Source: Thermodesulfobacteriota bacterium
Lineage (GTDB): Bacteria; Desulfobacterota; Desulfobacteria; Desulfobacterales; Desulfosudaceae
Reading direction: 5' to 3'
Length of the DNA stretch: 64,000 nt
Assembly (NCBI GenBank): GCA_040753795.1
Contig: JBFMDX010000012.1
Coordinates: 64,774 to 128,773 of the forward strand
Both the position numbers and the translations under genes were made by a program. Under the pieces are notes generated by a model. It made no database searches. It was not told where the DNA came from and saw only the letters and a program-made list of their open reading frames with translations. Shown one piece after another: positions 38,246-47,408 of the stretch. Every line of letters begins with the position of its first letter. Position 1 is the first letter of the stretch.

Positions 38246-40468
38246 ATGAAAAAAATTCTGATTGCCGCCGGTATTTTCCTGGCGCTGGTTGTCGCGGCCG
38301 GGGTCTCCCTGCCTTTTTTTATCGATATTGATTCCATCGTGGCCGGGCAGATTCCCGCCCTGGAGAAACAGCTCCACAGAGATATATCCATCGGTGATGT
38401 CAGGCTGTCCGTATTGACCGGGCTGGGCGCGGAAATCAGAAACGTCACGGTTTCCGACCACCCGGATTTCGGTAAGGACCATTTCGTCAGCATCGAGCGG
38501 TTCAATGTCTCTCTCCGGTTGCTGCCGCTTCTTCATAAGCAGGTGATGATTTCGTCGGTTTTTCTCGATAAACCGTCCGTCCGGATTGGAAAGAATGCCC
38601 GGGGGGTGTTCAATTTCGCGGATATGTTCCCGGCCGGACCTCCGGCGGAAAAAACCGGGGAAAAGCCTGAACCGGAAACCACTCCCGGAGATCCGCTGGC
38701 CGCTTTAAAAAACATTCAGATATCCGGCATCTCGATTAAAGACGGGACTTTTGCCTTCTCCGACGCGTCCGGCGCCGGTTCACCCATTGAGATCAAACTG
38801 GACCAATTCAACCTGTCGTTAAAAGGCGTTTCATTAACACGTAAAATCGATGTTGAACTCGGGACTGATATTTACAGCGGTCCCAAGGCGGGACATGTGT
38901 CGCTTTCCGGAAACCTGGGCCCCGTGGGCACCAGCCTGGTTCCGGAGATCATTCCCCTGGATTTGTCTTTATCCCTTAAAGACCTCAACCTCGCGCATCT
39001 GGCCACTGTAGTGAAAGGCCTGGAGACACCGTCCGGCGCCGTAACAGCGGATGTTACGGTTAAAGGCCGGCTCCAGGATCAACTGCGCTGCCGGACAACC
39101 ATCGACTGGAACAAGCTGGAAGTAACCTTGCGGGATACGGGGAAACCGGCCGCTCCCGGAGAACGGATTGTTTTAAACGGCCCCTGGGAAATCACCTCGG
39201 ACCTGTCCGGGTCCATGAAAACGCCGGCCCTGTCCGGAAAAATCATTTTGGACAAAAGCGCCATCCGTTTTGGAAACGCGTTCGACAAACCGGCCGGATC
39301 GCAGCTGAACATGACGTTTGACCTGATGACGGACGGTAAAAACAGGAAGATCAGCATAAAATCAATCGCCGGCGCCGAACCATCAGACCTTTCCATCGAT
39401 GCCACCGTAAGCGATTCCGGCAAACCGGACATCAAGGTTCAGGTGGCTTCATCCTACCTGGACGTGGGTGTTTTCCTCCCGCCGGCCACGCCGGAAACCA
39501 AGGAATCCGGTCCAAAGCCGCCCCCCATGGACGAACCGGAATCCAGCCGCAGGCCCGCTAAAAGAGATAAAATTCCGGACATGCGGATAGAAGGTGATAT
39601 CGCCCTCAAGAAATGCAAATACGACAACATGGTGATCGAAAACATCGCCGCCCGGTTCCTTTATGCCGACGGTGTTACGACTCTGAACCGTCTAAGCCTG
39701 GATACGTTCGGGGGAAACATTTCGGCCGACGCCGTCGTCGATCTGACGGACATGGCCTCTCCCCGGTGGAGCACAAACCTGTCCACCAGTAAAATCAATG
39801 CCAACGACGCCCTCAATCAATTTACCAGCGTCAAAGACACTTTTTACGGCGATGTTTCCAGTCGGTTGTCCCTTCAGGGCAAAGGTGGCGACTGGCCGGC
39901 GATTTCAAAGAGCCTGACCGGCGGCGGATCGGCCGATATCGTCAACGGCAAACTGGTCGGGGTGAATGTGCTGGATGCCGTGGGGGAAAGCCTGCTTAAG
40001 TTCCAGGGACTGTCCGCCCTGGCCCTGGCCGTATCACCCAAGGCGGGCCAGCATCTGAACGAAACCGAGTTCACGCAGCTTGCCGGAAAATTCAATATCC
40101 GGGAGGAGTTGATCCATCTGGAGACAATGACCATGGCCACCGCTGATTTCAATCTCTCCGGTAACGGAACCATCGGCCTGGATAAAAAATTGGATCTTGA
40201 TACGGTTCTGTTCCTGTCCAGAGACGCCTCCGGGCGTTTTGAAAACGACAAAACTTTAAGATATTTCCTTAACAAAGACCGGCAGATGGAGATCCCATGT
40301 GCCATAAAAGGAGACGTGTCCAACCCCCGCGTCACGGCTGACGGCGATACCCTCAACCGCCTGATGCGCAACGCGGCGACCAGGGCAGTGGAAGATCAGG
40401 TCCAGAAAGGAGTGGAAGACAAACTGGGTGAAAAAGCCGATCAACTGCTGAAGCGGATATTCAAGTAG
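38246..40468 (+). CDS. AsmA-family membrane protein
   Basis: A 740-aa protein with an N-terminal membrane anchor (KKILIAAGIFLALVVAAGVSLPFFI). The beginning after the anchor (SIDIDSIVAGQIPALEKQLHRDISIGDVRLSVLTGLGAEIRNVTVSD) and the C-terminus are AsmA-like, with repetitive beta-strand-rich periplasmic sequence between and a Pro-rich spacer near residue 410-440. AsmA-like proteins are thought to transport lipids between the membranes or to affect outer-membrane assembly. Length is typical of the AsmA family. It ends exactly at the base before the end of the convergent ModE-like gene. Confidence 0.85.
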   Translation: MKKILIAAGIFLALVVAAGVSLPFFIDIDSIVAGQIPALEKQLHRDISIGDVRLSVLTGLGAEIRNVTVSDHPDFGKDHFVSIERFNVSLRLLPLLHKQVMISSVFLDKPSVRIGKNARGVFNFADMFPAGPPAEKTGEKPEPETTPGDPLAALKNIQISGISIKDGTFAFSDASGAGSPIEIKLDQFNLSLKGVSLTRKIDVELGTDIYSGPKAGHVSLSGNLGPVGTSLVPEIIPLDLSLSLKDLNLAHLATVVKGLETPSGAVTADVTVKGRLQDQLRCRTTIDWNKLEVTLRDTGKPAAPGERIVLNGPWEITSDLSGSMKTPALSGKIILDKSAIRFGNAFDKPAGSQLNMTFDLMTDGKNRKISIKSIAGAEPSDLSIDATVSDSGKPDIKVQVASSYLDVGVFLPPATPETKESGPKPPPMDEPESSRRPAKRDKIPDMRIEGDIALKKCKYDNMVIENIAARFLYADGVTTLNRLSLDTFGGNISADAVVDLTDMASPRWSTNLSTSKINANDALNQFTSVKDTFYGDVSSRLSLQGKGGDWPAISKSLTGGGSADIVNGKLVGVNVLDAVGESLLKFQGLSALALAVSPKAGQHLNETEFTQLAGKFNIREELIHLETMTMATADFNLSGNGTIGLDKKLDLDTVLFLSRDASGRFENDKTLRYFLNKDRQMEIPCAIKGDVSNPRVTADGDTLNRLMRNAATRAVEDQVQKGVEDKLGEKADQLLKRIFK

Positions 40469-40840
40469 TCATCCGGACTGCTTCTCATCCGTATCGAATT
40501 CATTGACCCGGGTTTCGAATCGATAAAATTCACGTTCCGCGTATTGATTGATTTTTTTCTCCAGTTCACGAAGGTGACGGATATATTTTTCAGCGAACGG
40601 CGTCAGTCGGGTGCCGCCGCGATCATTGCCGCCCCTGGTGCGGATGACCATGGCCCGGCCCATGTCTTTTTCAAGAAAACTAAGCATTTTTAACGCCTTG
40701 ACATAAGAAAGCTTCATGGCCTTTGCCGCCTTGTTGATCGACTTGTGCTCTCCGATTTTTTCCAGCAGGCGCAGAGGACCGGGGCCGATGGCCTGATAAC
40801 CCTGGTCGTTGAGAATGGATATTTTCAGTTTTATCTGCAT
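40469..40840 (-). CDS. ModE-N-like winged-helix DNA-binding protein
   Basis: A 123-aa protein with a LysR-type winged helix resembling the ModE N-terminal domain: LRLLEKIGEHKSINKAAKAMKLSYVKALKMLSFLEKDMGRAM, then a GG-rich wing (RTRGGNDRGGTRLTPFAEKY) and a coiled C-terminal helix for dimerisation. The molybdate-binding MOP domain of full-length ModE is absent, so a molybdate response cannot be assumed. It is divergent from the poly-gamma-glutamate-hydrolase-like gene, with a good promoter whose predicted transcript would start close to the ATG. It could regulate that gene or itself. Confidence 0.8.
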   Translation of the reverse strand: MQIKLKISILNDQGYQAIGPGPLRLLEKIGEHKSINKAAKAMKLSYVKALKMLSFLEKDMGRAMVIRTRGGNDRGGTRLTPFAEKYIRHLRELEKKINQYAEREFYRFETRVNEFDTDEKQSG

Positions 40841-40849
40841 GGCCGATAT

Positions 40850-40877
40850 ATGTTAAAGTAAACAACTGTTATGTCAA
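40850..40877 (-). promoter_or_regulatory. Predicted promoter of the ModE-like gene
   Basis: On the minus strand TTGACA (complement at 40872-40877) and TAACAT (complement at 40850-40855; 4 of 6) are 16 bases apart. The -10 element ends 9 bases from the ATG at 40840, so the transcript may be nearly leaderless. Confidence 0.45.
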
Positions 40878-40907
40878 GGGAATAGTACCAGCAAACCGTT
40901 TTAAAAC

Positions 40908-41579
40908 ATGAAAAGCGGGAATTTCTTGACTGATATGGACCAATACTTAAACTATGATGATCTTAAAGTTCACGAACGCCTGGGTGCCGACTATCGCATT
41001 CGCTGGCGGATCGGCGATTCGGGCATTGCCGTCATCAGTATCCATGGAGGTGAGATTGAGCCCGGGACCACCCGCATCGCCGATGCCATTGCCGGCCCGG
41101 AACATTCCTTTTATTCCTTTGAAGGCATAAAAACGGGAGGGAACCTGTCCCTGCATATTACCAGCACCCATTTTGATGAACCGATCGCCATGGAGATGGC
41201 CTGCCATTCGAAGATCATTATATCCATTCACGGTTGCGCTGACATGGAACGGATTGTGTATATGGGCGGACTGGACGATGAGTTAAAACAACTGATTATC
41301 AAGCGTCTTCACGAAGCGGGTTTTCCCGTGGATGACCGCGCTGATCTGCGGCTGGGCGCCACCGACCATAAGAATGTCTGCAACCTGTGCGGCCGCGGCA
41401 TGGGAATCCAGATGGAAATCAGCCGGGGATTGCGTGCCGTGATGTTCCGGGACCTCAGCCCTGACGGCAGACGCCACCGGACCCCGCTTTTTTACGAATT
41501 CACCGGAGCGGTCCGGAAGGCCATTGCGCCCTTTGCCCGAACAGCCGTTTTCCCTGATGTTTTGGAAAATACCGATTGA
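40908..41579 (+). CDS. Poly-gamma-glutamate-hydrolase-like (zinc hydrolase family) protein
   Basis: A 223-aa protein resembling phage and bacterial poly-gamma-glutamate hydrolases (DUF867/PghP group, a zinc carboxypeptidase-like fold). Family blocks: AVISIHGGEIEPGTTRIADAI (N-terminal metal-binding His/Glu), FHITSTHFDEP-like LHITSTHFDEP, IISIHGC, and MGIQMEISRGLRAVMF carrying the catalytic Glu. Such enzymes cleave gamma-glutamyl bonds. There is no signal peptide, so action would be cytoplasmic, unless it is released. Start: ATG 40908 is used; ATG 40935 (MDQYLNYDDL) fits the family about as well. Neither has a strong Shine-Dalgarno. Confidence 0.7.
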   Translation: MKSGNFLTDMDQYLNYDDLKVHERLGADYRIRWRIGDSGIAVISIHGGEIEPGTTRIADAIAGPEHSFYSFEGIKTGGNLSLHITSTHFDEPIAMEMACHSKIIISIHGCADMERIVYMGGLDDELKQLIIKRLHEAGFPVDDRADLRLGATDHKNVCNLCGRGMGIQMEISRGLRAVMFRDLSPDGRRHRTPLFYEFTGAVRKAIAPFARTAVFPDVLENTD

Positions 41580-41609
41580 AAGAACCACCGATTGGATGTA
41601 AGGAAATGG

Positions 41610-41999
41610 ATGGTGACGTCTGAACTCAATAAACTGATGCTGGTAATGCTTGGCGGCAGCCTGGGCGCGATCAGCCGCTACGGCGTGGGCCTGCTGACCG
41701 CCCGTCTGTGGGGCACCCACTTCCCCTGGGGCACGCTTATCGTCAACCTGACGGGATGCTTTCTGGTCGGCCTGATCTTCGCTCTGGCCGACCGCGGCCG
41801 GCTGGTGACGCCGGAAATGCGCCTGCTGCTGATCACCGGCTATCTGGGAGCCCTGACCACTTTTTCTTCTTTTTCCCTGGAAACGGTTAATGCCGGCCGT
41901 TCCGGCCTGGTCCTACTCCCCCTGGTCAACATTCTTGTCAATAATATCGGCGGGTTTTTCCTTACACTGGCCGGTGTGTGGGTGGGAAACCTTAAATAG
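41610..41999 (+). CDS. crcB: Fluoride efflux channel CrcB (Fluc)
   Basis: A 129-aa four-span membrane protein exporting fluoride as a dual-topology dimer. The hallmark blocks are GGSLGAISRYGVG, WGTLIVNLTGCFLVG (with the Asn and Gly conserved) and ITGYLGALTTFSSFSLET, including the phenylalanine-box region. The frame begins with a TTG at 41592, but ATG 41610 is preceded by AAGGAA and matches family starts. The DUF190-CBS gene follows after 5 bases. No fluoride riboswitch is present in the short upstream gap. Confidence 0.94.
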   Translation: MVTSELNKLMLVMLGGSLGAISRYGVGLLTARLWGTHFPWGTLIVNLTGCFLVGLIFALADRGRLVTPEMRLLLITGYLGALTTFSSFSLETVNAGRSGLVLLPLVNILVNNIGGFFLTLAGVWVGNLK

Positions 42000-42004
42000 A
42001 GGCC

Positions 42005-43288
42005 ATGATGCTCGATTATAAAGCCATTGAAATATTCACCAGCGAGTCGGCCCGCTACCAGGGCAAACCGCTGACCGAGGCGGTCATCGATTACGTGCGC
42101 GGCCTGAAAATCGGAGCCCGCTGCATTGTCACCCGGGGCGTGGCCGGTTGTTACGAAAGCGGCGAAACCGCCACCAGCCGGATCGAAATCCTCTCCTTCA
42201 ACATGCCCATTCGGATTTACATCGTTGTCCCGGCCGGTCAGTGCGATCGGGTTCTGGACGGCTTGAACAGCAAGATCAATGACGGCATTATCGCTTTACA
42301 TGATCTGAAAGTCATCCGTCACCGGGCCCGCAACGCGTTTTTCCCCAGGCAACTGATGGTGCGTGATGTGATGACGGCCGATCCCCGAAGTGTAACCCCC
42401 GATACCCGGCTGGTCGATGTGGCCCGGCTGCTGCTTTCATCGGTGTTCACGGGCGTACCGGTAATCGATGAAGATCGGCGCCCGGTCGGCGTCATCAGCC
42501 AGGGGGACTTGATCCGTAAAGGCGGTCTTCCTCTGCGGCTGGGTTTGCTGGCTGAAACGGACCGGAACCGGCTGGATGGGGTATTGAATCAGATGGCCGC
42601 CCGCCGGGCCGCGGAGGTCATGACCAGTCCGGCGGTGATGATTGCCGAAGATCAGCCTCTGTCCGCGGCCGTGGAACTGATGCTGGCCAAGAGCGTCAAG
42701 CGATTGCCCGTGACCGACTCGCTGGGGCGGATTTCCGGCGTTCTGTCGCGGGTTGACGTCTTTCGGACGGTCATGCGGGAAGCACCTGACTGGAATGCCT
42801 TCAGCGCCCAGGACATCGACGTCACCCAGCTCAAGCGGGTGGCCGATATTCTGAGGCGGGACACGCACGCGGTTTCTCCGGACACCCCTCTTGAGGAGGT
42901 GATCCGCATCATCGACGACAACGATATCCAGCGGGTAGCCGTTGTGGATGAGGCCGGCAGGCTGCTGGGGTTGATATCGGACCGGGATCTGCTGCGATTT
43001 TTCCGTCATGAGCCAACCGGTATCTGGCAGCGGCTTTCCCGGATGGCCCGTCATATTCAGCAGGAAGTGAGCGGAGCGTCCGAAGCGGTTCTGGCCAACA
43101 CCACCGCCGGAACCGTCATGACGACCGATCTGACCACGACCGGGGAAGAAATGCTGATCGAAGAGGCCATCAGCCTGATGATCGATCGGCAGTTAAAACG
43201 ACTTCCCGTGGTAGATGCGGAGGGTCGGTTTAAAGGCATGATCAGCCGGGATTCGCTGCTTCGCACCGGATTCAAATCTTCGGGTTGA
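42005..43288 (+). CDS. DUF190 domain and four CBS domains protein
   Basis: A 427-aa cytoplasmic protein. The N-terminal ~110 residues are a DUF190 (PII-like) domain (LDYKAIEIFTSESARYQGKPLTEAVIDYVRGLKIGARCIVTRGVAGCY). Four CBS modules follow, beginning about residues 122, 202, 280 and 370 (motifs MTADPRSVTPDTRLVDVARLLLSS, MTSPAVMIAEDQPLSAAVELML, LRRDTHAVSPDTPLEEVIRIIDD, MTTDLTTTGEEMLIEEAISLMID). CBS pairs bind adenine nucleotides or SAM. The gene directly follows crcB, so a regulatory role for the channel or ion homeostasis is likely, though not shown. Confidence 0.9.
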   Translation: MMLDYKAIEIFTSESARYQGKPLTEAVIDYVRGLKIGARCIVTRGVAGCYESGETATSRIEILSFNMPIRIYIVVPAGQCDRVLDGLNSKINDGIIALHDLKVIRHRARNAFFPRQLMVRDVMTADPRSVTPDTRLVDVARLLLSSVFTGVPVIDEDRRPVGVISQGDLIRKGGLPLRLGLLAETDRNRLDGVLNQMAARRAAEVMTSPAVMIAEDQPLSAAVELMLAKSVKRLPVTDSLGRISGVLSRVDVFRTVMREAPDWNAFSAQDIDVTQLKRVADILRRDTHAVSPDTPLEEVIRIIDDNDIQRVAVVDEAGRLLGLISDRDLLRFFRHEPTGIWQRLSRMARHIQQEVSGASEAVLANTTAGTVMTTDLTTTGEEMLIEEAISLMIDRQLKRLPVVDAEGRFKGMISRDSLLRTGFKSSG

Positions 43289-43291
43289 TTA

Positions 43292-43990
43292 TTACGCCAC
43301 GTCCAGCATCTGAGTCGACGGATTCAGATACAGGCCCGGGTCAACGGGAGCGGACGTTCCGGCAGCCAGGGCCCGGACCAGGATCCTGTCCCCTTCCGGC
43401 AACAGTTCCCAGGCGACATCGAACAGATCGGCCACGGCGGCGAACCCCGCCGGCCGCTGTCGTTCATCACGGGCTTCCTCGCGGTGGGCCGGGACGGACA
43501 GCCAGACGCCGAAGGAGAGTTCCCGGCCCAGCTCTTTGACGGCGGCCACGGTTTCCCTGGCCGACCCATCAAACTTCACGCCATCCAGGACCACCATTTG
43601 CGGCGAAAAAACGCCCTGCTCAATAAAATCCATCAGCCGCTCCCGGACGGCGTCAATGGAGAAACCGGCGATTTTCATGGTCATGATCAGCCGGCGGGCC
43701 AGCAGCGGCGGCAGAGAAAATCCTTTATCCGTCCGGCCGCAGCGCGCCGTCATCAGGTTAAACACCTCATTGTACCAGAGAGCGGTTTTCTTGACGGTAT
43801 CGGACAGATTGATGTGCAAGACGTTTTTCCCGGTCATCATGGCATACAGGGCGGTCTGGACCAGAAAAGAGGTTTTCCCCATTCCGGCGCGCGCCACCAC
43901 GGCTCCCAGTTTCCCGGGGGACACGGCGGCATTGACGATACCGGCCACGGGGGCCAGGGGTCCGGGTGCGGTTGACAGTTCAGGCTGCAT
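43292..43990 (-). CDS. Small RecA/KaiC-like P-loop ATPase
   Basis: A 232-aa P-loop protein. Walker A is GAVVARAGMGKTSFLVQTALYAMM and a Walker B-like strand is FSPQMVVLDGVKF; the region between (LHINLSDTVKKTALWYNEVFNL) contains RecA-family-like sequence. No DNA-binding tail is seen and it is shorter than RecA or RadA. Its ATG sits directly at the end of the upstream fusA gene (adjacent bases), so the two are almost certainly co-transcribed. I do not know its function; its pairing with EF-G may mean translation-related or stress-related. Confidence 0.75.
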   Translation of the reverse strand: MQPELSTAPGPLAPVAGIVNAAVSPGKLGAVVARAGMGKTSFLVQTALYAMMTGKNVLHINLSDTVKKTALWYNEVFNLMTARCGRTDKGFSLPPLLARRLIMTMKIAGFSIDAVRERLMDFIEQGVFSPQMVVLDGVKFDGSARETVAAVKELGRELSFGVWLSVPAHREEARDERQRPAGFAAVADLFDVAWELLPEGDRILVRALAAGTSAPVDPGLYLNPSTQMLDVA

Positions 43991-46072
43991 CTATTTCTCC
44001 TGCTTTTGAGTTCTCTTTTTTTCTATTTCTTCGGCAATGGCTGCCGGTACTTGCTGATAGGCCATGAACTCCATGGTAAACTGGGCCTGCCCCTGGCTGG
44101 ATGATCGCAGGACGTTGGAAAAGCCGAACATTTCCGCCAGCGGAACCTGCGCTTCAATGCAGCAGGAAACGCCTTCGTCCTGGGTGCCGACGACGATGCC
44201 GCGCCGTTGATTCAGCAGTTTCATGGCTCCTCCCTGGAATTCGGGCGGTGTTTCAACGGTCACTTTCATGATGGGCTCATGGATGACCGGTCCGGCCTGG
44301 CGGTAGGCGGAGACAAAGGCGCCGCGAGCCGCCTGTTCAAATGCCATTTCCGACGAATCCACCGCGTGGGAGGCGCCGTCGTTGATTTCCACTTTTACAT
44401 CCACCACGGGAAATTCAAGCCAGGGCCCTTTTTCTATGCACTTTTGAAAGCCTTTTTCACAGGCCGGAATATATTGTGTCGGAATGCTTCCGCCGGTAAT
44501 CTTGTTCGAAAAAACAAAACCCTCTCCCGGAGCCGGTTCCATGTATCCCGCGATCCGTCCATACTGGCCGGCGCCGCCGGTCTGCTTTTTATGCGTGTAA
44601 TTAAATTCCACCCGCCGGGTAATGGTCTCCCGGTAGGCCACCTGGGGGCTGCCGACGGTGATGGCGGCATCATACTCCCGCCGCATCCTCTCCAGATAAA
44701 CATCCAGGTGCAATTCTCCCATGCCCTGGATGATCGTTTCGTTGGTCTCTTTATCCACGTGGGTCTTAAAGGTCGGGTCTTCCTTGGTGAACCGGTTGAT
44801 CGCCTTGGACATGGCGATTTCCGATTTATTATCGTTGGCCTTGACCGCCAGCGAAACAACCGGGTCGGGCACGAATATGGACGTCATCGTCACCCGGAGT
44901 CCGTCGCTCGTAAAGGTGTCGCCGGAGGCGCAATCAACGCCGAACAGGGCGCCGATGCCGCCGGCGGAAATTGTCTCGATATCCTCCATCTGATCGGCAT
45001 GCATGCGCACCAGCCGGCCGATCCGGACCTTTTTACCGGTTCTGACGTTGACGACGATTTCCCCTTTTGACAGGGTTCCCTGATACACGCGCACATAAGT
45101 CAGCTGACCGAACCGGCCGTCCTCCAGCTTGAAAGCCAGGGCGATCACCGGTTTGTCCGGATCATGCGTCAGCGTAATCAACTCCTGGTCTTTATCCAGA
45201 TCAATGGCCGTGTTTTCAGCGTCTTCCGGCGCGGGCATGTACTCGATTACCGCGTCCAGGAGCGGTTGAACCCCTTTGTTCTTATAGGCCGATCCCATGA
45301 ATACCGGTGTTAAGCCGCGGGCAAAAGCGCCCTGCCGGACGGCCTTAACCAGCATGGCTTCGCTGACCTCCTTCTCTTCCAGGATGGCATCGGTCAGTTC
45401 ATCGGAAAAGGCGGAAGCCGCGTCGATCAGCGCTTCACGCATTTCCCGGGCTTTCTCTTTCAGGGATTCAGGGACTTCCGAAACCCGGATGGTTTCCCCG
45501 TTTTCTCCGTCAAAATAGAACGCCTTCATGGTCACCAGGTCGACCACCCCTTCGAAGTCGGCCTCCAGGCCGATGGGAATCTGCATGAGCACGGCATTAT
45601 GGCCGAGTTTTTCCTTCAGTTGCCGGGCCACGCGATAGGGGTCGGCCCCGCTGCGATCGCACTTGTTTACAAAGGCCAGGCAGGGAACATTATACCGTTT
45701 CATCTGCCGGTCCACGGTGATGGACTGGGACTGGACCCCGCCCACGGCGCACAGCACCAGAACGGCACTGTCCAGAACGCGGAGCGACCGCTCCACTTCG
45801 ATGGTAAAATCAACGTGACCCGGAGTGTCGATGATGTTGATGCTGCATTTTTTCCATTCACAGAAGGTGGCGGCCGAAGCGATGGTAATGCCCCGTTCCT
45901 TTTCCAGTTCCATGAAATCCATGGTGGCGCCGACGCCGTCCTTGCCCTTGACGTCGTGAATGGCGTGAATCCGCTTGGTATAGAAAAGTATCCGCTCGGT
46001 AAGCGTGGTTTTACCCGAGTCAATGTGAGCGCTGATGCCGATGTTCCTCAATGGCTGTGAACTGTGTTTCAT
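43991..46072 (-). CDS. fusA: Translation elongation factor G
   Basis: A 693-aa translocation GTPase. GTPase motifs: [14 protein letters not shown] (P-loop), the switch region [28 protein letters not shown], and NKCDRSGAD. Domains II-V follow, including the EF-G domain IV block ([29 protein letters not shown]). It is full-length. It stands apart from any str operon (rpsL/rpsG/tuf are absent), which suggests a second EF-G copy or a relocated gene. It is the leading gene of a pair with the RecA-like ATPase. Whether it is the canonical or a specialised paralogue needs comparison with other genomes. Confidence 0.95.
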   Translation of the reverse strand: MKHSSQPLRNIGISAHIDSGKTTLTERILFYTKRIHAIHDVKGKDGVGATMDFMELEKERGITIASAATFCEWKKCSINIIDTPGHVDFTIEVERSLRVLDSAVLVLCAVGGVQSQSITVDRQMKRYNVPCLAFVNKCDRSGADPYRVARQLKEKLGHNAVLMQIPIGLEADFEGVVDLVTMKAFYFDGENGETIRVSEVPESLKEKAREMREALIDAASAFSDELTDAILEEKEVSEAMLVKAVRQGAFARGLTPVFMGSAYKNKGVQPLLDAVIEYMPAPEDAENTAIDLDKDQELITLTHDPDKPVIALAFKLEDGRFGQLTYVRVYQGTLSKGEIVVNVRTGKKVRIGRLVRMHADQMEDIETISAGGIGALFGVDCASGDTFTSDGLRVTMTSIFVPDPVVSLAVKANDNKSEIAMSKAINRFTKEDPTFKTHVDKETNETIIQGMGELHLDVYLERMRREYDAAITVGSPQVAYRETITRRVEFNYTHKKQTGGAGQYGRIAGYMEPAPGEGFVFSNKITGGSIPTQYIPACEKGFQKCIEKGPWLEFPVVDVKVEINDGASHAVDSSEMAFEQAARGAFVSAYRQAGPVIHEPIMKVTVETPPEFQGGAMKLLNQRRGIVVGTQDEGVSCCIEAQVPLAEMFGFSNVLRSSSQGQAQFTMEFMAYQQVPAAIAEEIEKKRTQKQEK

Positions 46073-46194
46073 TGTGACGACTATCCTGTTGAATCTAAAA
46101 GATTTCCTGCTTCATGTTGTCCGGTCAATGCCGGGAACCCTGCCGAAAAATTTTTTATACATATCAGGCTGATTCCCGGGGTGCAAGAAAAAAA

Positions 46195-46245
46195 TAGGTA
46201 AAAAGGTAAAGGGTGTAAGGTTTAAGGTTCATGGTTTAAGGTGTG
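46195..46245 (+). repeat. Degenerate GGTTTAAGG-rich repeat, left flank of NUDIX gene
   Basis: A purine-rich tract with repeated GGTAAA and GGTTTAAGG units lies between fusA and the NUDIX gene. The complementary pattern (CTTAAACC...ACCTTAAACCC) recurs on the other side of the NUDIX gene (46680-46725), in inverted orientation. It is imperfect and has no coding potential. Confidence 0.5.
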
Positions 46246-46249
46246 GGGG

Positions 46250-46675
46250 TTAACGGAAAATGATGGTTTTCTTTTCGCCCCGGACATACCGGAAGTAGTC
46301 GGAAAGGATGCGGCCGTGGTCAAAGGCCAGGGGCCGCGGCAGCCTATCATGAGTAAATATTCCGGCCCGGGCGGCATCGTCGGCGGCTTCAGGAAAGCCC
46401 TCGGCATCGGCGATGAACACCACGGACACGGTGTGATGACGGGGATCCCGTGACGGATCGGAATAAACGTGAAACTGTTCTATCAAATTGACAACCAGGC
46501 CGGTCTCTTCGGCCGCTTCCCTGACGGCGGCAACTTCGACCGGCTCACCGTAATCCACAAACCCGCCCGGCAGGGCCCAGCCGTGGGGCGGGTTTTTCCT
46601 TTCGATCAGAACGATTCCGGAACGGCACTGAATGATAATATCAACCGTCAGCAGCGGGTTGCGATGCGATGTCAT
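46250..46675 (-). CDS. NUDIX-family hydrolase
   Basis: A 141-aa hydrolase. The Nudix box is intact: [26 protein letters not shown] (G, E and the REXXEE metal-binding core). The N-terminus [29 protein letters not shown] resembles ADP-ribose/ NADH pyrophosphatases and other generalist members. Substrate cannot be assigned. The gene is bracketed by inverted degenerate repeats and has no obvious operon partner. Confidence 0.9.
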   Translation of the reverse strand: MTSHRNPLLTVDIIIQCRSGIVLIERKNPPHGWALPGGFVDYGEPVEVAAVREAAEETGLVVNLIEQFHVYSDPSRDPRHHTVSVVFIADAEGFPEAADDAARAGIFTHDRLPRPLAFDHGRILSDYFRYVRGEKKTIIFR

Positions 46676-46679
46676 AAAA

Positions 46680-46725
46680 GAATCTTAAACCTTGTCCCTT
46701 TTACCTTAAACCCTGTACTTCTCAA
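46680..46725 (-). repeat. Degenerate GGTTTAAGG-rich repeat, right flank of NUDIX gene
   Basis: The plus strand reads CTTAAACCTTGTCCCTTTTACCTTAAACCC here, the inverse of the left flanking tract. With the left copy it forms a long, imperfect inverted repeat around the NUDIX gene, which could pair or mark a past insertion. Confidence 0.5.
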
Positions 46726-47408
46726 CCCCCTCTGTTCAACTCTGCCAAAAGGGGCTCGATCGATTCCCTGTGTTCCGGCTCCGCCAGCAAATGCCTGGCG
46801 GGATGGTTGCGGATCAACTCAAACCCGTTGTAATCCAGCCGGCCGCCTTCCCGGTATTGCCGCCGATGGTCCGGGGACCGCATATATTTCAAAACATCGA
46901 TGATGTTTCCGCTAAACCCGTCCTGATCCACATGTTCGATATATTGCATCATGACTTGATTGACGGACACGGTGAGCGGCGGCATGAGCGCGTATACCCC
47001 CTGCCGGCATCTCTCCTCCGATACCATGCAGCGGCAGGCAAAAGGACGCACTTCATAGACCGGACATTGATTGTCAATCAGCAAGGGGCAATGCCCCCAG
47101 TCCGGATCATTGGTCTCATCGGCGATGGGATCTCCCCGGAACAGTTTTTCCGCCGCCTGATTCAGGGTTTGTTGCGGTATGAACCTCCGCCTGGCGGCAT
47201 AACCCGCCAGCGTTTCGAACAAGTAGCCATGCCCTGACCGCTCCAGCGTTTCGGCGATCAGATATCCTTCCAGGGAAGTCAGGGTGACATTGATGGTGCA
47301 GCATTCGGCGCAACCCGGACCGCAGGCACGCTTTATTGAGGCGATATGCTCATCGTAAACATTACAGATATGATGATAAGCGGCTTTTTTTTTATTGAAA
47401 TCGCTCAT
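46722..47408 (-). CDS. YkgJ-family cysteine cluster protein
   Basis: A 228-aa soluble protein with the Zn/Fe-binding cysteine pattern of the YkgJ (CxxCxxCC-like) family: CGPGCAECCTI near residue 29, a later CPLLIDNQCPVYEVRPFACRCM and an isolated Cys near the following SEERCRQG. Members are reported as zinc- or iron-chelating proteins of unknown role. It has no signal sequence. It is divergent from the hybrid kinase gene, with a ~247-base intergenic region between them. Confidence 0.8.
   Translation of the reverse strand: MSDFNKKKAAYHHICNVYDEHIASIKRACGPGCAECCTINVTLTSLEGYLIAETLERSGHGYLFETLAGYAARRRFIPQQTLNQAAEKLFRGDPIADETNDPDWGHCPLLIDNQCPVYEVRPFACRCMVSEERCRQGVYALMPPLTVSVNQVMMQYIEHVDQDGFSGNIIDVLKYMRSPDHRRQYREGGRLDYNGFELIRNHPARHLLAEPEHRESIEPLLAELNRGG

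Noticed and set aside
41580-41609. Fluoride riboswitch upstream of crcB
   Set aside because: The gap is ~30 bases and lacks the conserved aptamer; expression seems to come from the upstream transcript.
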